A DNA stretch of 7,061 nucleotides from Clostridia bacterium (lineage in GTDB: Bacteria > Bacillota > Peptococcia > Peptococcales > SKKY01), in contig SKKY01000162.1 of the NCBI GenBank assembly GCA_007123515.1, positions 1-7,061 on the forward strand, in the 5' to 3' direction. Position 1 is the first letter of the stretch, and each line of letters opens with the position of its first letter. Positions 1 through 6,283 of the stretch are shown here, in pieces. The notes below the pieces were generated by a model. It did no database searches and had not been told where the DNA came from. It saw only the letters and a program-made list of their open reading frames with translations. The translations under genes were made by a program, and so were the position numbers.

Positions 1-1855
1 TGACCTTTTCATAATTAATCGGCTCAAAAAACAACTTATCCGACGTATCAAAATCAGTACTGACCGTTTCCGGATTATTATTAATAATCACCGCCTGATA
101 CCCGGCTTCCTGCAGCGCCCAGACTGCATGCACTGAACAGTAATCAAATTCAATCCCCTGTCCGATCCGGATCGGACCGGAACCAAGAACCAGAACCTTT
201 TTCTGCTCATCCTTTTCGACTTCATTTTCCATTTCATACGTTGAATAGTAGTACGGCGTCTGCGCCTCAAACTCTCCTGCACAGGTATCAACAATCTTAT
301 AGACCGGCTTCAGGTTAAACTTATCCCGCTGATTACGAATCTCGTTTTCCGAAACCCCTTTAATCTTAGCAATCTGCAAATCCGAAAAGCCCATTCTCTT
401 CGCTTCGATAATCAAATCATATTTCAGCTTATTCTTTCTGATCTTCTCTTCCATCTCTACAATATTTCTGACCTTAGCCAAAAAGAAAGGATTGATTTTA
501 GTCAGATATTCTAACTCTTTAATCGTATAACTTCTGCGAAAAGCTTCCGATATCGCATACAATCTCTCATCATCAGCCTTCTCCAGCTTATTTTCCAATT
601 CAATTTCCGACCACAATCCCGTCTCTTTAAGCGTTAGCCCTGTCAGATTCAGATCGAGCGATTCCACCGCTTTTAACAACGATCCCTCTATCGTCCGCTC
701 AATCCCCATAACTTCACCAGTCGCCTTCATCTGCGTACCAAGCGTTCTGTCACCATCAGCAAACTTATCAAAAGGCCATCTCGGAATTTTTGTGACCACA
801 TAGTCAATACTCGGCTCAAAGCAGGCACTTGTCAGCCCGGTAATCGGATTGGTCAGTTCATCAAGCGAATAGCCAAGAGCAATCTTAGCGGCAATCTTAG
901 CAATCGGATAGCCTGTCGCCTTTGAGGCCAGAGCCGAAGATCTTGACACTCTCGGATTGACTTCGATGACCACATAATCTCCACTATGCATATCCAAACC
1001 AAACTGAATATTACAGCCACCCTCGACTTCCAGGGCGCGGATCACATTTAGCGAAGCCGTCCGCATCATCTGGTAATCTTTATCGGTCAGCGTCTGTACC
1101 GGTGCAAAAACAATACTGTCTCCGGTATGAATGCCCAACGGATCAAAATTTTCCATGCTGCAGACAATAATGCAGTTATTTTTACGATCTCTCATAACTT
1201 CAATTTCAATTTCTTTCCAACCAAATACACTTTGCTCCACAAGAACCTGGCTAATCCGGCTGGCCTTAATCCCGCGCTTAATAATTTCTTCCAGCTCTTT
1301 TTCATTATGAGCAATCCCACCCCCGGTTCCGCCAAGGGTGTAAGCCGGTCTGATGATTAACGGGAAGCCAACTTCGCCGGCAAAAACCATTGCATCCTTG
1401 ATATTATCAAAAATACCACTCTCCGGAATGGGTTCATTGATCTCACCCATCGTCTTTTTAAACTCATCACGATCCTCAGCTTTTTTAATCGCATCCAGAT
1501 TCGTACCTAACAGTTCCACGTCATATTTTTCCAGCACACCGGCTTCCGATAACTCCACCGCCAAGTTTAACCCCGTCTGTCCGCCAAGTCCCGGAATAAT
1601 GCCATCCGGTCGCTCAATCGCAATAATTTTTTCAATCGATTCCACATTTAGCGGTTCAATATAGACAAAGTCTGCGGTATTCTCATCGGTCATAATCGTG
1701 GCCGGATTACTATTAACCAGCACGACCTCGATTCCCTCTTCTTTTATCGCTTTACAGGCCTGCGTTCCGGCATAGTCAAACTCTGCCGCCTGACCGATAA
1801 TAATCGGGCCGGATCCTATTACCATTACTTTTTTTAAGTCATCTCTTTTCGGCAT
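1..1855 (-). CDS. carB: Carbamoyl-phosphate synthase large subunit, 3' end off window (partial)
   Basis: Large, synthetase subunit of glutamine-dependent carbamoyl-phosphate synthase. It makes carbamoyl phosphate from bicarbonate, ammonia delivered by CarA, and two ATP, in the cytoplasm. The frame is open from an ATG at 1855-1853 to the left edge: 618 complete codons, about 58% of the usual 1060-1075. Visible are the first ATP-grasp half (residues 1 to about 400; GSGPIIIGQAAEFDY at 14-28, GGTGGG at 175-180), the oligomerisation region (about 400-550, ending in a conserved VDTCAGEFEAQTPYYYSTYE-type stretch), and the start of the second synthetase half (GSGPIRIGQGIEFDYC from about residue 558), an internal repeat of the N-terminus as the family requires. 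Arg129, Arg169 and Glu215 fall at the E. coli active-site positions; Gln284, Glu298 and Asn300 are shifted by one. The C-terminal allosteric domain lies outside, so its effectors cannot be judged. The first 17 bases overlap carA, which suggests coupled translation of the two subunits. Confidence 0.97.
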   Translation of the reverse strand, partial: MPKRDDLKKVMVIGSGPIIIGQAAEFDYAGTQACKAIKEEGIEVVLVNSNPATIMTDENTADFVYIEPLNVESIEKIIAIERPDGIIPGLGGQTGLNLAVELSEAGVLEKYDVELLGTNLDAIKKAEDRDEFKKTMGEINEPIPESGIFDNIKDAMVFAGEVGFPLIIRPAYTLGGTGGGIAHNEKELEEIIKRGIKASRISQVLVEQSVFGWKEIEIEVMRDRKNNCIIVCSMENFDPLGIHTGDSIVFAPVQTLTDKDYQMMRTASLNVIRALEVEGGCNIQFGLDMHSGDYVVIEVNPRVSRSSALASKATGYPIAKIAAKIALGYSLDELTNPITGLTSACFEPSIDYVVTKIPRWPFDKFADGDRTLGTQMKATGEVMGIERTIEGSLLKAVESLDLNLTGLTLKETGLWSEIELENKLEKADDERLYAISEAFRRSYTIKELEYLTKINPFFLAKVRNIVEMEEKIRKNKLKYDLIIEAKRMGFSDLQIAKIKGVSENEIRNQRDKFNLKPVYKIVDTCAGEFEAQTPYYYSTYEMENEVEKDEQKKVLVLGSGPIRIGQGIEFDYCSVHAVWALQEAGYQAVIINNNPETVSTDFDTSDKLFFEPINYEKV

Positions 1856-2909
1856 GTTCTACTCCTTCTATCAGCGTATAAAAATCATCAAATAAATACA
1901 TCGAATCGGCAGGTCCGGGTGAAGCCTCCGGATGATACTGCACCGACAGGACCGGAAGCGTCTTGTGACTGATGCCCTCCACCGTCTGATCGTTAAGATT
2001 ACGGTGCGAGACAAACAGATCCGGACCCAGCGTGTTCTCATCAATGGCATATCCGTGATTCTGACTGGTAATATACACCCGATCTGTCTGAAGATCTTTA
2101 ACCGGATGGTTTAACCCGCGATGCCCAAACTTCATCTTATAGGTATCGGCTCCGAGAGCCAGTCCGATAATCTGATGCCCGAGACAAATCCCGCAAATCG
2201 GTTTTTTACCGAGAAAATGCTGGACCACCGCAATCGCATTGGCCGCATCTTTCGGATCTCCGGGACCATTCGATAAAAAGATCCCGTCAGGATTATCCTT
2301 TTCAAGTTCTTCAATACTAGTCCAGGCCGGATAGACATCCAGTGCAAAGCCTTTAGCCAAAAGCCCTTTAATGATGCTGCTCTTAATTCCCATATCCAAC
2401 ACCGCCAGACGTTTCCCGCCCGGGTTCTCATAGCGGTGGACTTCCTTTGTGGTCACCTGATCGACCTGATCATGCAGGAAAGGATCAAACTCCACTTTCC
2501 CCAATTCATAGGCCGTGGTAATAATCCCGCGCATCGTCCCCTTGCTGCGCAGATGCTTTGTCAGCGCCCGGGTATCGACCCCCTCAAGACCAACAATCTT
2601 ATTAAAAGCCAGAAATTCTTCCACACTCTCATTGGCTCTGTAATTTTCATAAAACATGCTTTTCTCACGGACAACAAATCCGCGCACATGAGACTTAACC
2701 GATTCTTTATCTTCAAGGTTTACCCCGTAATTTCCGATTAACGGGTAGGTCATCACCACAATCTGTCCGCAGTAGGAAGGATCAGTTAAGACCTCCTGAT
2801 AGCCGGTCATTCCGGTGTTAAAGACAACCTCGCCCTGATTTTTTCCCATATATCCAAATACCTTACCCGGGAAACACGTCCCGTCTTCAAGCATCAATAC
2901 TCCTGACAC
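1839..2909 (-). CDS. carA: Carbamoyl-phosphate synthase small (glutaminase) subunit
   Basis: Glutamine amidotransferase subunit that hydrolyses glutamine and channels ammonia to CarB. At 356 residues it is slightly shorter than E. coli CarA (about 380) but complete. The N-terminal CarA-specific domain spans about residues 1-150 (LEDGTCFPG at 7-15, NTGMTGYQEVLTDPSY at 31-46). The C-terminal class I glutaminase domain starts near 166 (LAVLDMGIK), with SNGPGDP at 213-219, the nucleophile elbow GICLGHQ at 240-246 (Cys242), and HPEASPGP at 326-333 supplying His326 and Glu328. The Cys-to-His distance of 84 matches E. coli (269 to 353), so the triad is intact. I chose the GTG start at 2909-2907 because CarA proteins normally have several residues before the LEDG motif. 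An ATG at codon 6 (2894-2892) has a better-spaced ribosome-binding site and is a real alternative. The gene shares one base with the argD stop (TAGTG) and overlaps carB by 17 bases. Its place in an arginine operon suggests supply mainly for citrulline synthesis; a separate pyrimidine-linked copy may exist elsewhere. Confidence 0.97.
   Translation of the reverse strand: MSGVLMLEDGTCFPGKVFGYMGKNQGEVVFNTGMTGYQEVLTDPSYCGQIVVMTYPLIGNYGVNLEDKESVKSHVRGFVVREKSMFYENYRANESVEEFLAFNKIVGLEGVDTRALTKHLRSKGTMRGIITTAYELGKVEFDPFLHDQVDQVTTKEVHRYENPGGKRLAVLDMGIKSSIIKGLLAKGFALDVYPAWTSIEELEKDNPDGIFLSNGPGDPKDAANAIAVVQHFLGKKPICGICLGHQIIGLALGADTYKMKFGHRGLNHPVKDLQTDRVYITSQNHGYAIDENTLGPDLFVSHRNLNDQTVEGISHKTLPVLSVQYHPEASPGPADSMYLFDDFYTLIEGVEHAEKR
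1862..1867 (-). promoter_or_regulatory. Shine-Dalgarno of carB, inside carA
   Basis: AAGGAG lies 6 bases before the carB ATG, within the last codons of carA. Its strength and position inside the upstream gene suggest re-initiation or coupled translation, keeping the two synthase subunits in balance. The coupling is inferred. Confidence 0.75.
2900..2904 (-). promoter_or_regulatory. Alternative Shine-Dalgarno inside the start of carA
   Basis: AGGAG sits within codons 2-4 of the chosen carA frame, 5 bases before an in-frame ATG at 2894-2892. It could drive a CarA shorter by five residues, beginning MLEDG. It competes with the GTG start at 2909. Confidence 0.45.
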
Positions 2910-4090
2910 TAAGCTAACACCTCCCGGAATGATTCTTTTAACGCTTCTATGAGCTGATCAATTTCACTTTTTTCAATCGTAAGCGCCGGCACAAAACGCA
3001 GAACGGATGTCCCAATCGCATTAATCAGGATGCCTCTAGAAAGCATCGCTGCCGGAATCGCTGTCGCATCTTTAGAAAGCTCGAGCCCGATCATCAAGCC
3101 TTTACCCTTTATTCTTACAACGAACGGAAATTCTTCTTTTAGTCCTTCAAGCTTCCCTCTGAAATACTCACTTTTATCATTGACCGCTTCTAAAAATTCC
3201 GGCGCAAAAACCGTCTGGCAAACTTTATGAGCCACATGACTCACAAGCGGATTGCCTCCGAAGGTGGATGCATGATCGCCCGGTTCAAACGATTCGGCAA
3301 CAGCGTCTTTAGCAAGCATCGCCCCGACCGGAACCCCGCCGCCTAAGCCTTTTGCCAGTGTGATAATATCCGGCTCTATTCCGTAGTGCTGGTAGGCAAA
3401 AGGTTTTCCGGTGCGACCGATACCGGTCTGTACTTCATCAAAAATCAGCAGCAAATTATACTCATCGCATAATTGTCGGATTCCTTTGAAAAATTCAGGA
3501 TCCGGCTCGTTAACGCCGCCTTCTCCCTGAATCGGCTCAAGCATAATCGCACAGGTATTCTTATCAACCATACCGGCAATCGACTCAAGATCGTTAAATC
3601 CAGCATATTTAAACCCGGTTAACGTCGGTACAAAATTTTTCTGATATTTCTCCTGTCCGGTCGCCGCCAGGGCTCCCATAGTACGTCCGTGGAAAGAATG
3701 AACCGCTGAGATAATCTCAAAACGTCCCTTTCCCCATTTTCTCGCAAGCTTGATTGCCCCTTCATTAGCCTCAGCTCCGCTGTTGCAGAAAAAAGCCTTA
3801 TCCATCACGGAATGTTCGACCAGTATTTTGGCAAGCTCGATCTGAGGCTCAATCCAGTACAGGTTGGAGCAGTGAATCATTTTATCGGCCTGCTCTTTAA
3901 TGGCCTCCACAATCACCGGATGGCTGTGCCCCAGGCAATTGACGGCGATCCCGCCAACAAAATCCAGATAGGCATTGCCATCGGTATCCCAGACAACCGA
4001 ACCCTGTCCTTTTTCAAGCAGAATCGGAAGGCGGTTATAGGTATGCATCACATATTTTTTGCCTGCCTCTATTTTCTCTTCCATTTTCAT
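2909..4090 (-). CDS. argD: Acetylornithine aminotransferase
   Basis: PLP-dependent class III (fold type I) aminotransferase that converts N-acetylglutamate 5-semialdehyde plus glutamate into N-acetylornithine and 2-oxoglutarate. At 393 residues it has the normal family length. Landmarks in order: the WDTDGNAYLDFVGGIAVN-type N-terminus (34-51), GHSHP (54-58), SNLYW (75-79), the phosphate-binding SGAEANE (104-110), SFHGRT (132-137) with the ring-stacking aromatic Phe133, LEPIQGEGG (184-192), FDEVQTGIGRTG (217-228) with Asp218 for the pyridine nitrogen, LAKGLGGG (245-252) with Lys247 as the Schiff-base lysine, and HASTFGGNP (273-281). Close relatives (ornithine, GABA or succinylornithine aminotransferases) share these motifs; the position between argB and carA decides the call. 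The ATG at 4090 is chosen over the ATG two codons on, because AGGAGG lies 7 bases upstream and the ATGA overlap with the argB stop is a common coupling arrangement. Confidence 0.96.
   Translation of the reverse strand: MKMEEKIEAGKKYVMHTYNRLPILLEKGQGSVVWDTDGNAYLDFVGGIAVNCLGHSHPVIVEAIKEQADKMIHCSNLYWIEPQIELAKILVEHSVMDKAFFCNSGAEANEGAIKLARKWGKGRFEIISAVHSFHGRTMGALAATGQEKYQKNFVPTLTGFKYAGFNDLESIAGMVDKNTCAIMLEPIQGEGGVNEPDPEFFKGIRQLCDEYNLLLIFDEVQTGIGRTGKPFAYQHYGIEPDIITLAKGLGGGVPVGAMLAKDAVAESFEPGDHASTFGGNPLVSHVAHKVCQTVFAPEFLEAVNDKSEYFRGKLEGLKEEFPFVVRIKGKGLMIGLELSKDATAIPAAMLSRGILINAIGTSVLRFVPALTIEKSEIDQLIEALKESFREVLA
2918..2925 (-). promoter_or_regulatory. Shine-Dalgarno for the carA GTG start, inside argD
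   Basis: GGGAGGTG overlaps the last codons of argD. Counted from its GGAGG core it is 10 bases before the GTG at 2909, slightly long but acceptable. It supports the GTG start, whose first base G is also the last base of the argD TAG stop. Confidence 0.6.
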
Positions 4091-4974
4091 AGCCCGGCCT
4101 CCTCTACAAACATCGTTCCAACACCTTCATCCGTAAATATTTCCAGAAGCAGCGCGTGAAGCAATGTCCCGTTCACAATATGGGCCGAATTAGCTCCGTT
4201 TTCCACGGCCTGCATACAACACTCAATCTTAGGAATCATCCCTCCGGAGATGGTGCCGTTAGCGATCATCTCTTTCGCCGACTTTTTATCGACTCTTGAT
4301 ATCAGATTCTTTTCTTTATCCATCACACCATCAATATCAGTGAGTAAAAATAACTTTTCAGCATTAAGGCTTGCCGCCACACTACCGGCTGCATAATCGG
4401 CATTGATGTTATAGGATTGTCCGTTTTCATCGATCCCGACCGGAGCAATCACCGGAATGTAACGATCTTTAATAGCCTGGTTAATTAAGGCCGGATTGAC
4501 CTGATCAACTTCCCCAACAAAGCCCAAATCAAAGAATTCTCCATCAATTTCAGCCATCTTCTTTTTGGCAAGCAGGGTCTGTCCGTCGATTCCGCTAAAG
4601 CCCATTGCTTTTATCCCATTGTTTTCAAAAAGAGCCACCACATCTTTGTTAACTTTACCGATTAAGACCATCTGCACAACTTCCATGACTTTTTCATCCG
4701 TTACGCGCAAGCCCTGAACGAAATTACTCTCAATTCCGGATTTTGCCAGCCATTCATTGATATCAGGTCCGCCCCCGTGAACGATTACCGGATTGATGCC
4801 TACAAACTTCATCAGAATGATATCATTAATAACCTGTTGTTTAAGTTCTTCATCAACCATCGCATTACCACCGTACTTAATTACAAATGTCTTCCCGGAA
4901 AACTTCTTTATATACGGCAGGGCTTCGATCAGAATCTTAGCCTTATCCCCCGGAGACAAATTATCCATTATCAT
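4087..4974 (-). CDS. argB: Acetylglutamate kinase, probably arginine-sensitive
   Basis: Amino-acid kinase family enzyme that phosphorylates N-acetylglutamate with ATP, the second step and usual control point of the cyclic arginine pathway. From the ATG at 4974-4972 it has 295 residues. Motifs in that numbering: KYGGNAM with the catalytic lysine at 33, GGGPDIN at 67-73 (glycine-rich substrate loop), GLRVTD around 88-93 (N-acetylglutamate-binding arginine at 90), NINADYAAG around 189-197, and GGMIPK around 244-249 with the second conserved lysine. The reading frame stays open to a GTG at 4986 (299 residues) and also has an ATG at 4968; I prefer 4974 because GAGGG lies 5 bases upstream of it. 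About 30 residues precede the kinase core, and a C-terminal H...E.FTDEGVGTM stretch is present. Both are traits of hexameric, arginine-inhibited enzymes and are absent from the shorter (about 258-residue) insensitive E. coli form. Feedback inhibition is an inference. The end overlaps argD by four bases. Confidence 0.96.
   Translation of the reverse strand: MIMDNLSPGDKAKILIEALPYIKKFSGKTFVIKYGGNAMVDEELKQQVINDIILMKFVGINPVIVHGGGPDINEWLAKSGIESNFVQGLRVTDEKVMEVVQMVLIGKVNKDVVALFENNGIKAMGFSGIDGQTLLAKKKMAEIDGEFFDLGFVGEVDQVNPALINQAIKDRYIPVIAPVGIDENGQSYNINADYAAGSVAASLNAEKLFLLTDIDGVMDKEKNLISRVDKKSAKEMIANGTISGGMIPKIECCMQAVENGANSAHIVNGTLLHALLLEIFTDEGVGTMFVEEAGL
4098..4103 (-). promoter_or_regulatory. Shine-Dalgarno of argD, inside argB
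   Basis: AGGAGG lies 7 bases before the argD ATG at 4090 and within the last argB codons. It favours the first ATG over the one at 4084, which would be 13 bases away. Confidence 0.75.
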
Positions 4975-4979
4975 TCTTA

Positions 4980-4984
4980 CCCTC
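4980..4984 (-). promoter_or_regulatory. Shine-Dalgarno that decides the argB start
   Basis: GAGGG lies 5 bases before the ATG at 4974 and 11 bases before the next in-frame ATG at 4968. It overlaps the GTG at 4986-4984, and only a weak purine stretch precedes that codon. This is the main reason for choosing 4974. Confidence 0.55.
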
Positions 4985-5013
4985 ACATCCCATTCCGTTA
5001 TCTATTGAATCCT

Positions 5014-6219
5014 TTAGCTTCTGTATTCAGCGTTAATTTTTACATAATCATAAGAAAAATCACAGGTCCAGGCCGTTGCACTCGCCTGACCAAGATGCAG
5101 ATTGCAGCGAACTGTCACTTCGCGATTTTTTAAAATTTCGAGGGCCTGCTCTTCATCGAAGACAACGGCTTTACCTTGCTCGGCCATGATCATATCGCCA
5201 ATGTAAATGTCGCATTTTTCGGGATCAATCTCGGCACCGGAATAGCCAAGCGCCGTTATGATACGACCCCAGTTGGCATCTTCGCCGAAAAAGGCCGTTT
5301 TTACCAGATTGGATGTTGATACAGTTCTTGCCGCCTTTCTGGCATCCTCAATCGTTTTTGCATTTTCTACTATAATCGTTATTAGCTTAGTGGCTCCCTC
5401 TCCATCCTGAACAATCGAGACTGACATCTCCTCACAAATTGTTCTGACGATGGCTTTAAACTGGGTGTAGGCTTCACTGCCTTCGGTAATCATTTCGTTA
5501 CCGGCTTCACCATTGGCCAATATACAAACCATATCATTCGTGCTGGTATCACCATCAACCGAGATCATATTGAAAGTATCGTCAATGACATCTTTAAAGA
5601 TATTCTGCAGGGCCTTTTTTTCAATAACCGCGTCGGTGGTTAAAAAACCAAGCATTGTGGCCATGTTCGGATGAATCATCCCTGAGCCCTTAGCCATCCC
5701 GCCGATGGTGACAGTTTGTCCGTCAAGCTCCATCTGGTAGGCAAACTCTTTGTTTATCGTATCGGTCGTCATAATGGCAAGGCTCGCATCGTGGCCGCCA
5801 TCATCTGCGAGGGCTTCTGCCGCCTGCTCAATACCGGATGCAATTTTTTCCATTGGCAAAAAGACGCCGATCACGCCTGTTGAGGATACAATCACATCCT
5901 TCGGATCAATCGTCAGCGCCTTGGCCGTTAGCTTTGTCATCTCCAGCGCATCAGCATAGCCCTGATCACCGGTACAGGCATTCGCACAGCCACTGTTTAT
6001 CACCATCGCCTGCGCCTGACCATCAGCCAGACTTTCCTCCGTCACTACACATGGCGGAGCCTTAAATGTATTCTTTGTATATACTGCTGTCGCAAAACCC
6101 TTTTTTACTGAGTAAACAACCGCAACGTCTTTTTTCTTGCTTTTTGCTTTCACACCCACATTAATGCCTGCTGCTAAAAAACCCTTAGGAGCCGTAACGC
6201 CTCCGTCTATTTTTTTCAT
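5014..6219 (-). CDS. argJ: Glutamate N-acetyltransferase (ornithine acetyltransferase), possibly bifunctional
   Basis: Transfers the acetyl group from N-acetylornithine to glutamate, releasing ornithine and regenerating N-acetylglutamate. Some members also acetylate glutamate from acetyl-CoA; sequence inspection alone does not separate the two types. At 401 residues it has normal length. The protein matures by self-cleavage before a threonine that becomes the N-terminal nucleophile: here the site is NMATML (185-190), cut between Ala187 and Thr188, giving an alpha chain of about 187 and a beta chain of about 214 residues. The oxyanion-hole pair is probably Thr114-Gly115 in SSTGVIG (112-118). 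Other family landmarks are NSGCANACTG (75-84), KGSGMIHP (177-184), SVDGDTSTND (220-229), QDGEGATKL (271-279), and FGEDANWGRI (311-320). The ATG at 6219 follows AGGGGG by 6 bases. The presence of argJ beside argC, argB and argD shows the cyclic rather than the linear (argE) route. It lies 64 bases downstream of argC. Confidence 0.97.
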   Translation of the reverse strand: MKKIDGGVTAPKGFLAAGINVGVKAKSKKKDVAVVYSVKKGFATAVYTKNTFKAPPCVVTEESLADGQAQAMVINSGCANACTGDQGYADALEMTKLTAKALTIDPKDVIVSSTGVIGVFLPMEKIASGIEQAAEALADDGGHDASLAIMTTDTINKEFAYQMELDGQTVTIGGMAKGSGMIHPNMATMLGFLTTDAVIEKKALQNIFKDVIDDTFNMISVDGDTSTNDMVCILANGEAGNEMITEGSEAYTQFKAIVRTICEEMSVSIVQDGEGATKLITIIVENAKTIEDARKAARTVSTSNLVKTAFFGEDANWGRIITALGYSGAEIDPEKCDIYIGDMIMAEQGKAVVFDEEQALEILKNREVTVRCNLHLGQASATAWTCDFSYDYVKINAEYRS

Positions 6220-6225
6220 GATGAT

Positions 6226-6231
6226 CCCCCT
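6226..6231 (-). promoter_or_regulatory. Shine-Dalgarno of argJ (one base off consensus)
   Basis: AGGGGG, one base different from AGGAGG, lies 6 bases (ATCATC) before the argJ ATG at 6219. No other in-frame start nearby competes with it. Confidence 0.6.
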
Positions 6232-6283
6232 GTTTTTTTACGATAATAACGAGCCTAATTCGTTCTATTTCCCCGAAGATTAA

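Noticed and set aside
1127..1664. Open frames on the plus strand opposite carB (1127-1360 and 1353-1664)
   Set aside because: They lie entirely inside a well-conserved carB reading frame, have low-complexity sequences without recognisable motifs, and have no supporting context. They are shadows of carB.
2132..2431. 99-codon minus-strand frame within carA
   Set aside because: It is an alternate frame of carA, whose own frame carries the intact glutaminase triad. The product is rich in Arg and Trp, as expected for a frame shadow.
4777..5133. 118-codon plus-strand frame crossing the argB-argJ junction
   Set aside because: It covers the conserved argB 5' region and the argJ 3' end in antisense. 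No domain is recognisable and no neighbouring genes are on that strand.
6232..6264. Inverted repeat plus T-run considered as an intrinsic terminator between argC and argJ
   Set aside because: The stem is only 5 bp, and on the transcribed strand it is followed by A-rich sequence rather than a U tract, so it does not fit a terminator in the operon direction.
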